Program-made: the position numbers and the translations under genes
Shown here: in pieces, positions 57,520-64,000 of the stretch
How the letters are laid out: each line of letters starts with the position of its first letter
Numbering within the stretch: position 1 is the first letter of the stretch
Source: Salaquimonas sp041736675
Lineage (GTDB): Bacteria; Pseudomonadota; Alphaproteobacteria; Rhizobiales; Rhizobiaceae
Length of the DNA stretch: 64,000 nucleotides
Reading direction: 5' to 3'
NCBI GenBank assembly: GCA_041736675.1
Contig: JBGSTD010000058.1
Location: forward strand, 62,001 to 126,000
Notes under the pieces: generated by a model
What the model saw: the letters and a program-made list of their open reading frames with translations, nothing else
Database searches by the model: none
Told to the model about the DNA's origin: nothing

Positions 57520-59223
57520 ATGTTAACACGTCGCGACTTTCTCCAGTATGGAGCTGTGGCCGGATTGGCCGCCACTTCCGCCGCGGGCTTTTCCGGAAAT
57601 CTGACAAGGGCGCTTGCTCAGCAAAAAATCACCCAGGACGACCTGTTGAAATTCGATTCCAAGGGTCAGATCACCCTTCTTCATTTTACCGATGTGCATG
57701 CCCAATTAAAACCGATCTATTTCCGTCCGCCGGACACCAATATCGGCGTTGGCGCTTTTGAAGGTATTCCGCCTCATCTCGTCGGAAAAGAATTTCTCAA
57801 ACATTTCGGAATCGAGCCGGGCAGTCCTATTGCTTATGCGCACACGATGGATGACTACCTTAATCTTGCCAAAACCTATGGCAAGCTCGGCGGACTAGAC
57901 CGCACAGCAACACTGGTGAAGGCCATCAGAGCCGATCGCGGCGATGACAAGGTATTGTTCCTTGATGGCGGCGATACGTGGCAGGGATCTTATACTTCCC
58001 TTAAAACCAATGGCCAGGACATGGTTGATTGCATGAAACTGCTGAAACCTGATGCCATGGTCGGTCACTGGGAGTTCACCTTTGGGACCGAACGTGTCAA
58101 GGAAATCACAGACAATATGGGCTACCCATTTCTGGCATCCAACATGGTTGATGATGAATGGCAGGAGCCAGTATTTGAATCGACCGCAATGTTTGAAAAA
58201 GGCGGCGTGAAAGTAGCTGTAATAGGTCAGGCTATGCCTTATACGCCGATCGCAAATCCGAAATGGATGTTTCCCAATTGGTCTTTTGGCATCAGGCCTG
58301 AAGAACTGCAGGCCAATGTTGACAAGGCTCGTGCCGATGGTGCTGAGGTCGTTGTTCTTCTTTCCCATGACGGATTTGATGTTGACCAGAAACTTGCAAC
58401 GGTGGTCAGCGGCATTGATGTCATTCTGACCGGCCATACACACGATTCAATTCCGCGTGCCATAGAGATCGGCAAGACCCTGGTCCTGTCGTCCGGTTCT
58501 CATGGCAAATATCTGGGCAGGATTGATTTGGAAGTCAGCGGGGGCAAAGTTACTGGTTTCTCATCGGGCATGATACCGGTATTCTCCGATGTGATTGCCT
58601 CTGATCCTGAAATGAGTGCAAAAATTGATGAGGTTCGCGCTCCCTATGAAGCGGAATGTAACAGGGTAATCGGCAAGACTGATCAGCTTCTGTACCGCCG
58701 CGGCAACTTCAATGGTTCATGGGATGATGTAATTTGCCAGGGCTTGCTCGAAGAGCGCGAAGCGGAAATTTCGCTGTCTCCAGGATTCAGGTGGGGCACA
58801 ACTGTCCTGCCAGGCCAGGACATCACGATTGATGATCTTTATAACCAGACATCAATGAATTATCCGAACGCTTACCGGCTCGAATTTACCGGTGCCCAGA
58901 TCAAGGACGTACTTGAGGATGTTTGCGACAACCTTTTCAACAAGGACCCGTTTTACCAGCAGGGCGGTGACATGGTTCGCGTCGGCGGCATGAGTTATGC
59001 CTGTGCTCCCAAGGAAGAAATTGGAAATCGGATCAGCGATATGCGCATGATTGCATCAGGCGAACCGCTTGATGCGGGGAAAAGCTATGTTGTTGCCGGT
59101 TGGGCATCCGTGAATGAAAACGTTGAAGGCCCGGCAATCTACGATTTGATGGAAAAGTTTATCACCCGCAAGGAAACCATCAACATGCCGACCGGCGATA
59201 CTGTCCGGGTGATCGGTTACTAG
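57520..59223 (+). CDS. soxB: SoxB thiosulfohydrolase
   Basis: Dimanganese periplasmic enzyme that hydrolyses the terminal sulfone from SoxY-bound intermediates as sulfate. The 567-residue precursor has a twin-arginine signal (TRRDFLQYGAVAGLAATSAA) and metallophosphatase/5'-nucleotidase motifs: LLHFTDVHAQLKP, LFLDGGDTWQGSY, MVGHWEFTFG, ILTGHTHDSIPR and SSGSHGKYLGRID. Length and motif spacing match the marker gene widely used for sulfur oxidisers. Spacer to soxA is 142 bases with a hairpin. Confidence 0.97.
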   Translation: MLTRRDFLQYGAVAGLAATSAAGFSGNLTRALAQQKITQDDLLKFDSKGQITLLHFTDVHAQLKPIYFRPPDTNIGVGAFEGIPPHLVGKEFLKHFGIEPGSPIAYAHTMDDYLNLAKTYGKLGGLDRTATLVKAIRADRGDDKVLFLDGGDTWQGSYTSLKTNGQDMVDCMKLLKPDAMVGHWEFTFGTERVKEITDNMGYPFLASNMVDDEWQEPVFESTAMFEKGGVKVAVIGQAMPYTPIANPKWMFPNWSFGIRPEELQANVDKARADGAEVVVLLSHDGFDVDQKLATVVSGIDVILTGHTHDSIPRAIEIGKTLVLSSGSHGKYLGRIDLEVSGGKVTGFSSGMIPVFSDVIASDPEMSAKIDEVRAPYEAECNRVIGKTDQLLYRRGNFNGSWDDVICQGLLEEREAEISLSPGFRWGTTVLPGQDITIDDLYNQTSMNYPNAYRLEFTGAQIKDVLEDVCDNLFNKDPFYQQGGDMVRVGGMSYACAPKEEIGNRISDMRMIASGEPLDAGKSYVVAGWASVNENVEGPAIYDLMEKFITRKETINMPTGDTVRVIGY

Positions 59224-59252
59224 TTGAAACATGTGCGGCCACTTTGTCGCTC

Positions 59253-59278
59253 TATACATATTAAAAATTGAATGTATA
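59253..59278. promoter_or_regulatory. Inverted repeat with SoxR-like half-site upstream of soxC
   Basis: TATACAT (59253-59259) and ATGTATA (59272-59278) are inverted arms 12 bases apart. The right part, TTGAATGTATA (59268-59278), matches TTGAATATATA of the soxS-soxV site at 10 of 11 bases. It lies 31 bases before the soxC ATG and could give soxCDEF separate control. Confidence 0.5.
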
Positions 59279-59308
59279 ATTGGGCAGTTTTGAGGAGGAC
59301 TGATACCG

Positions 59309-60604
59309 ATGAGACCAAAATCAGAAGCATCCACTGCGCCGGGTATTTCGCGCCGAAGGTTATTGGCAAATTCGCTGACTGCAGCAGGTAGTGTTGTGGC
59401 TGCGTCTGCCATGGGAACAAAAGCTGTCAATGCGGGCGCTGCTGACCCCCTGATAACCGATATTCAGGACTGGAATTCGGTATTGGGTGAAGGTGTTGAC
59501 GCCGCGCCTTACGGTATGCCGTCGGAATTTGAAAAGAATGTTGTCCGCCGCGATGTCGCCTGGCTCACAGCTGATTCCAAATCCTCGATCAATTTCACTC
59601 CATTGCATGAGCTTGACGGTATCATTACCCCGAACGGACTATGTTTTGAACGCCATCACGGTGGCGTTGCCCAGATCAGCCCCGCTGATCATCGCCTGAT
59701 GATCAATGGTCTTGTTGATACGCCACTTGTTTTCACCATGGAGGATATCAAGCGCTTCCCCCGTGAAAACAAAGTCTATTTTCTGGAATGCGCAGCCAAT
59801 TCGGGAATGGAATGGCGTGGTTCCCAGCTGAATGGCTGTCAGTTTACCCACGGCATGATCCACAATGTCATGTATACCGGCGTTCGCCTCAAAACAATTC
59901 TGGATGAGGCGGGCGTCAAACCGGAAGGCAAATGGCTGCTCGCCGAAGGCGCCGATGCCTCTGCGATGACCCGCTCCATCCCGATCGAAAAGGCCCTTGA
60001 TGACTGCATGGTCGCCTTCAAGATGAACGGTGAAGCCCTTCGCGCAGAACAGGGTTACCCTGTGCGCCTTGTTGTGCCCGGATGGGAAGGCAATATGTGG
60101 GTCAAATGGCTGCGTCGCCTTGAAGTCGGCGACCAGCCCTGGCACCAGCGTGAGGAAACTTCGAAGTACACCGATCTTTTGGCAAATGGCAAAGCCCGGC
60201 GTTTCACATGGGCAATGGATGTCAAATCCGTTATCACCAATCCGAGTCCGCAGGCGCCCATCACCCATGGTCGCGGTGCAACCGTGTTGAGCGGTGTTGC
60301 ATGGTCAGGTTATGGCAAGATTGCCCGCGTCGATGTTTCACTTGATGGTGGACGAAACTGGCAGACCGCACGTCTTGATGGTCCAAGTTTTGACAAATCC
60401 ATGCACCGTTTCTATTTCGACTTTGATTGGGACGGGTCGGAACTCTTCCTTCAATCTCGTGCGATGGATGATCAGGGCAACATCCAGCCAACCAAGGAAG
60501 CACTCCGCGTTGAGCGCGGTGTTAACTCGATTTATCACAATAACGGAATACAGACCTGGCAGATCAGGACAGACGGGAGTGCCGAAAATGTTGAAATTTC
60601 TTAA
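59309..60604 (+). CDS. soxC: SoxC sulfane dehydrogenase molybdenum subunit
   Basis: Molybdenum-cofactor subunit of Sox(CD)2, which oxidises the SoxY-bound sulfane sulfur by six electrons and allows full thiosulfate oxidation without sulfur globules. The 431-residue precursor has a twin-arginine signal (SRRRLLANSLTAAGSVVAAS), the sulfite-oxidase-type fold with Mo-ligating C161 in YFLECAANSGMEW, the pterin region LVVPGWEGNMWVKWLRRLE and the C-terminal Mo-co dimerisation domain (VDVSLDGGRNWQTARL). GAGGAGGAC precedes the ATG. Its end overlaps soxD by 17 bases in another frame. Confidence 0.96.
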   Translation: MRPKSEASTAPGISRRRLLANSLTAAGSVVAASAMGTKAVNAGAADPLITDIQDWNSVLGEGVDAAPYGMPSEFEKNVVRRDVAWLTADSKSSINFTPLHELDGIITPNGLCFERHHGGVAQISPADHRLMINGLVDTPLVFTMEDIKRFPRENKVYFLECAANSGMEWRGSQLNGCQFTHGMIHNVMYTGVRLKTILDEAGVKPEGKWLLAEGADASAMTRSIPIEKALDDCMVAFKMNGEALRAEQGYPVRLVVPGWEGNMWVKWLRRLEVGDQPWHQREETSKYTDLLANGKARRFTWAMDVKSVITNPSPQAPITHGRGATVLSGVAWSGYGKIARVDVSLDGGRNWQTARLDGPSFDKSMHRFYFDFDWDGSELFLQSRAMDDQGNIQPTKEALRVERGVNSIYHNNGIQTWQIRTDGSAENVEIS

Positions 60605-61727
60605 ACTGGTCCCCGTCAGTTCGGTAATGTTTGCCGCTTCCCTCGCAACAGCAGTTGCGCAGGATGCCGATGCAGGTGCCAATGTTTTCAAGAAATGCGC
60701 TGCCTGCCACATGGTTGGCGAGGGTGCAAAACACAAGGTTGGCCCTGAGCTGAACAACATTATCGGCCGGACAGCTGGTACCGACGAAGGCTACAAATAC
60801 TCAAATGCGATGAAGGACGCTGGCGCAGCAGGTCTTTCGTGGGATGATGCAAAACTGGCCGAGTATCTTGCCAATCCCAAAGCGGTTGTAAAAGGCACAA
60901 AAATGGCTTTTGCAGGCTTGAAGAAAGAGGATGATCTGGCCAACGTCATTGCCTATCTGAAAACTTTCTCCGCAGGTGCCGCGGTCGTTCCGGCAGCCGA
61001 AAGCGCCGCACCGGAAAAACCTGCTGAAGAGGCAAAGCCAACGGAAACCAAGGCAGAGGTTGCGCCTGTTGCGCCAGCTGCTCCGGCCGTTCTTGCAAAG
61101 GATGTTGAAGTGCCAACACACGGCAATCTGCACCTTGGCAGGGTCGCACTGCCCGAGGAAATTTCCGCTTGGGATATTGATGTGCGCGCCGATGGCGTTG
61201 GTCTTCCGGAGGGCAAGGGAACTGTATCCCAGGGAGAAGCCATCTACAGCGAAAACTGCGCGGTTTGCCATGGCGACTTTGGCGAGGGAGCAGGACGCTG
61301 GCCCGTCCTTGCTGGGGGCCAGGATTCCCTGACTGCTGATCGTCCGGAAAAGACAATCGGCTCCTACTGGCCCTACCTGTCAACGGTGTATGATTATGTC
61401 CGTCGGGCCATGCCTTTTGGCAATGCGCGCAGTTTGTCAAACGATGATGTTTACGCTCTGACTGCCTATCTGATGTTTCTAAATGACGTTGTCACTGATG
61501 AGGAATTTGAACTCTCCAAGGCCAACTTTCTTGAAGTTCCGCTGCCCAATGAAGCCAACTTCATTGACGATAACCGCAGTGAAGAGCCTCAATATGGGGT
61601 CAAGGATGAGCCTTGCATGAACAATTGCATGGAAGGCAAGGCTGAGGTCGTGATGCGGGCACGCGTTCTCGATGTGACACCGGACAAGCAGGATGATGAA
61701 GACGGGGGAGCCGCTTCGATCGAATAA
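60588..61727 (+). CDS. soxD: SoxD cytochrome c subunit of sulfane dehydrogenase
   Basis: Di-haem partner of SoxC that accepts its electrons. The 379-residue precursor starts at ATG 60588, within the end of soxC, with a signal peptide (MLKFLKLVPVSSVMFAASLA to VAQ). A first cytochrome c domain (CAACHMVGEGAKHKVGPEL, C37-C40-H41) is followed by an A/P/E-rich linker of about 40 residues and a second domain with CAVCHGDFGEGAGRWPVLAG. A C-terminal CMNNCMEG motif adds two cysteines. GACGGGAG sits before the ATG. The overlap implies translation in fixed ratio with SoxC. Confidence 0.95.
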   Translation: MLKFLKLVPVSSVMFAASLATAVAQDADAGANVFKKCAACHMVGEGAKHKVGPELNNIIGRTAGTDEGYKYSNAMKDAGAAGLSWDDAKLAEYLANPKAVVKGTKMAFAGLKKEDDLANVIAYLKTFSAGAAVVPAAESAAPEKPAEEAKPTETKAEVAPVAPAAPAVLAKDVEVPTHGNLHLGRVALPEEISAWDIDVRADGVGLPEGKGTVSQGEAIYSENCAVCHGDFGEGAGRWPVLAGGQDSLTADRPEKTIGSYWPYLSTVYDYVRRAMPFGNARSLSNDDVYALTAYLMFLNDVVTDEEFELSKANFLEVPLPNEANFIDDNRSEEPQYGVKDEPCMNNCMEGKAEVVMRARVLDVTPDKQDDEDGGAASIE

Positions 61728-61740
61728 GGAATCAGGCTTT

Positions 61741-61748
61741 GGGAGGGG
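61741..61748 (+). promoter_or_regulatory. Ribosome-binding site that points to a CTG start for soxE
   Basis: GGGAGGGG ends six bases before CTG 61755 in the soxE frame. No ATG, GTG or TTG is in range; the nearest TTG is 49 bases away. The site therefore decides the start discussed under soxE. Confidence 0.6.
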
Positions 61749-61754
61749 CCAATT

Positions 61755-62483
61755 CTGAAATCAGCTCATATTCATTATATCGGCGCAACGCGCCTGTTGG
61801 CGGTATTTGGCGCCAGCCTTTTTTTTGGCCTGCCCGCTATGGCGAGCGAACCTGACCCCGTCCGGGGACAGGAGCTTTTCAAGGCCTGCATCAGGTGTCA
61901 TGAAGTTGGCGAAGGCGCGAAAAACAAGGTTGGGCCACATCTGGATGGATTGATCGGGCGCGCGGCAGGCAGCCTTGATGGATTCAATTATTCAGGCGCG
62001 TTGAAATCTGCCGGCAAGGACGGCCTGGTTTGGACAGCTGAAACACTTGACCAGTACATTACAAAGCCGCGCGAGTTTATAAAGGGCAACAGAATGTCCT
62101 ATCTGGGCATGGCAAAAACGGAGGACCGAGCTGATCTGATAGGCTGGTTGGAAACGATTTCGCGCGCGGCACCATCAGATGACGTGACGCCCGATCCAGC
62201 ATCTACAATCGTCGGCTTTGCAGAATCAGTTCTAGCCCTGGAGGGTGATCCCGCTTTTGGCGAATATCTGTCCGGCGATTGCGTCACCTGCCATCAGGTC
62301 TCGGGCAATGCAGACGGTATTCCGTCAATTATCGGGATCCCCAAGGACTATTTCGTTCGGGCGCTGTTTGAATACAAGAACAATATTCGTCAAAACGAAG
62401 TGATGAAATCACGCGTCGTCAATCTCAGCAATGAGGAGATCGCAGCTCTGGCGGCCTATTTCGAAACCTTGCAGCCACAATAA
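61755..62483 (+). CDS. soxE: SoxE-like di-haem c-type cytochrome
   Basis: Periplasmic di-haem cytochrome between soxD and soxF. Haem sites are ACIRCHEVGEGAKNKVGPHL (C45-C48-H49 counted from the CTG start) and DCVTCHQVSGN (176-180), each in its own cytochrome c domain. With a CTG start at 61755 the N-terminus reads MKSAHIHYIGATRLLAVFGA and SLFFGLPAMA, a proper signal peptide with basic residues; TTG 61797 would give a peptide with no basic residue and no ribosome site. SoxE is thought to accept electrons from SoxF. The first half resembles soxD's first domain, suggesting duplication. Confidence 0.88.
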   Translation: MKSAHIHYIGATRLLAVFGASLFFGLPAMASEPDPVRGQELFKACIRCHEVGEGAKNKVGPHLDGLIGRAAGSLDGFNYSGALKSAGKDGLVWTAETLDQYITKPREFIKGNRMSYLGMAKTEDRADLIGWLETISRAAPSDDVTPDPASTIVGFAESVLALEGDPAFGEYLSGDCVTCHQVSGNADGIPSIIGIPKDYFVRALFEYKNNIRQNEVMKSRVVNLSNEEIAALAAYFETLQPQ

Positions 62484-62504
62484 TGACTAAACCAGGAGGA
62501 AGAT

Positions 62505-63779
62505 ATGACACAGTTTAACAGAAGACAATTTGCCTTGCTGTTGGGAGGCACCACCGCAGCAATCGCGATGCCCTCTTATCTGCGGGCGCAACAAAAGCCG
62601 AGAGTTGTCGTGATCGGAGGGGGAGCAGGTGGCACAACTGCAGCCCGCTATATCGCCAAGGATTCCAAGGGTGAGATCGAGGTAACACTGATCGATGCAG
62701 CAGAGAAATTCACGACCTGCTTTTTCTCCAATCTGTATCTCGGCGGTTACAGGGATTTCGAATCAATAACCCACGGATATGACAAACTTGAATCGGGCTA
62801 TGGTATCAAGAAGATTACCGCATATGCAAAATCCGTCGACAAGGCGGCAAAGACCGTCACGCTTGCTGATGGATCAACTGTTCCTTACGACCGTCTGGTG
62901 GTGTCTCCTGGTATTGATCTGATTTTCGATTCGATCGAAGGTTATTCGGAGGAAGCCGCCGAGATCGCACCTCACGCTTGGAAGGCCGGACCGCAGACCC
63001 AATTGCTCAAGGCGAAACTTGACGCCATTCAGGACGGACAGCAGATTGTCATGGTCGCGCCACCGAACCCGTATCGCTGCCCTCCCGGACCATACGAGCG
63101 CGTGTCAATGATGGCGCATGTGTTGAAATCGAAGGGCTTCACCAACTCCAAGATTATCGTGCTCGATCCAAAGGATAAATTCTCCAAACAGGGCCTGTTT
63201 CAGGCAGGTTGGGAAAAATACTACCCCGGCATGGTGGAGTGGTATGGTCCTGATGTACATGGCGGTATCAAGAAAGTCGATGCGGCAGCTGGAACCGTCG
63301 AGACGGACCTCGATACGTTCAAGGGTGAACTGCTCAATATAATTCCCAAGCAGAAGGCAGGTGCCATTGCGGCTGAAGCCGGTCTGACAAACGACAGCGG
63401 CTTTTGTCCTATTGATGCCACCTCAATGCGCTCAGCCAATGATCCAAACATCTTTGTCATTGGCGATGCCTCAATTGCAGGTGCGATGCCAAAGTCAGGG
63501 TTCTCGGCCAATAGCCAGGCCAAGGTTGCGGCCATGATCATCCGCAGCGAACTGACCAACTCGAAAGCCTTTCCGGCAAAATATGCCAACACCTGCTGGA
63601 GCCTGATTGAAACCAATGACGGCGTGAAAGTGGGTGGGCAGTACGAGCCGAAGGACGGCAAGATCGAGGCGACCAACAACTTTGTCAGCCAGAATGGTGA
63701 AGACGAAGCGGTAAGGAAGGCGACTTATGAAGAGTCTGAGGGCTGGTACAAGGGGATTACCGCCGATATGTTTGGCTAA
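62505..63779 (+). CDS. soxF: SoxF sulfide dehydrogenase flavoprotein (FccB type)
   Basis: FAD-dependent sulfide dehydrogenase flavoprotein, 424 residues. Twin-arginine signal NRRQFALLLGGTTAAIAMPS, FAD motif VVVIGGGAGGTTAARYIAK (GxGxxG type), a probable covalent FAD cysteine C72 in KFTTCFFSNLYLGG, and the redox disulfide cysteines in NPYRCPPGPYERVSM and DSGFCPIDATSM. The C-terminal FAD segment is IFVIGDASIAGAMPKSGFSA. In Paracoccus SoxF speeds Sox activity and oxidises sulfide. AGGAGGAAGAT precedes the ATG. It ends the operon; a terminator follows. Confidence 0.94.
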   Translation: MTQFNRRQFALLLGGTTAAIAMPSYLRAQQKPRVVVIGGGAGGTTAARYIAKDSKGEIEVTLIDAAEKFTTCFFSNLYLGGYRDFESITHGYDKLESGYGIKKITAYAKSVDKAAKTVTLADGSTVPYDRLVVSPGIDLIFDSIEGYSEEAAEIAPHAWKAGPQTQLLKAKLDAIQDGQQIVMVAPPNPYRCPPGPYERVSMMAHVLKSKGFTNSKIIVLDPKDKFSKQGLFQAGWEKYYPGMVEWYGPDVHGGIKKVDAAAGTVETDLDTFKGELLNIIPKQKAGAIAAEAGLTNDSGFCPIDATSMRSANDPNIFVIGDASIAGAMPKSGFSANSQAKVAAMIIRSELTNSKAFPAKYANTCWSLIETNDGVKVGGQYEPKDGKIEATNNFVSQNGEDEAVRKATYEESEGWYKGITADMFG

Positions 63780-63813
63780 TTCTCAGGGATTCAAGATATC
63801 AACCAAAACAGAG

Positions 63814-63839
63814 GGGCTGTCCATGTGGCAGCCCTTTTT
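63814..63839 (+). terminator. Intrinsic terminator after soxF
   Basis: GGGCTG (63814-63819) pairs with CAGCCC (63829-63834), the inner CCA/TGG adds three pairs after a bulge, and TTTTT follows. It closes the sox operon 35 bases after the soxF stop. Confidence 0.85.
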
Positions 63840-64000
63840 CTTGCCCGTCAATCTGCCACAAGACCATACTGCAGGCTCCCGGCAGGAATAACTCCGAACT
63901 CCGCTTTCATTCAGCATACTGCGTTACCAGGCTAGAGTATTAGATAAACTTAACATCTATTTAATATTTCATAACTGACACTACTGACCTTCTTGTGCGA
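63840..64000. other. Non-coding end of window
   Basis: AT-rich sequence after the soxF terminator with no open frame or repeat I can support. It may be the promoter region of the next gene outside the window. Confidence 0.5.

Noticed and set aside
1..64000. CRISPR arrays, insertion sequences, prophage genes, tRNA and rRNA genes
   Set aside because: No regularly spaced repeats, transposase or integrase motifs, or tRNA/rRNA sequences were recognised on either strand.

Overview
The window reads as one contiguous chromosomal piece of an alphaproteobacterium, most likely from the Hyphomicrobiales (Rhizobiales) or a close marine relative. Grounds are the redox pair regB/regA followed by mmcB, the ordered block rnd-lptC-lptA-lptB-rpoN-hpf-ptsN, a small Hsp20 gene paired with a DUF1150 gene, an ALAS-type hemA, an FnrL/FixK-like regulator beside ccoNOQP-ccoGHIS, and a complete Sox cluster with soxCD. 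I see no IS element, phage gene, CRISPR array, tRNA or rRNA. Nearly all the sequence is coding.

Layout. 1-8643: SpoU-type rRNA methyltransferase (cut by the window edge), lspA, an AcuI/YhdH reductase, a ynjBCD-type ABC importer and hrpB. 8649-12216: RegB/RegA, MmcB (minus strand), an L,D-transpeptidase lipoprotein and a strong bidirectional terminator. 12249-21692: malate synthase G (minus), hsp20 plus DUF1150 (plus), then the minus-strand block ptsN, hpf, rpoN, lptB, lptA, lptC and a short RNase D. 21948-27649: two SDRs flanking an FAH-family hydrolase (resembling the end of the non-phosphorylated L-fuconate route), then a polar amino-acid ABC importer. 27743-38730: fnrL, hemN plus a hemerythrin-like gene (minus), and the cbb3 oxidase structural and assembly genes, with two perfect TTGAT-N4-ATCAA FNR boxes. 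38959-49326: a TAXI-type TRAP importer, DUF1850, threonine aldolase, MmgE/PrpD protein, a HisD paralogue, an SDR, an LtnD-like dehydrogenase and an OtnI/Hyi-like isomerase, together a catabolic set of unknown substrate. 49393-63779: hemA, a Tat-exported metallo-beta-lactamase-fold hydrolase, soxT/soxR/soxS on the minus strand, and soxVWXYZABCDEF on the plus strand, closed by a terminator at 63814.

How it fits together. The window gathers redox control (RegBA, FnrL, SoxR), micro-oxic respiration (cbb3), haem supply (HemA, HemN) and lithotrophic sulfur oxidation. Electrons taken from thiosulfate by SoxXAYZB(CD) can pass through c-type cytochromes to the cbb3 oxidase. Both need much haem, so the neighbouring hemA and hemN make sense. 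AT-rich repeated motifs lie between soxS and soxV, before soxX and before soxC, and are good SoxR operator candidates. The least understood part is 38959-49326: its enzymes suggest uptake and oxidation of a small hydroxylated acid, polyol or sulfonate, but later steps are not in the window.
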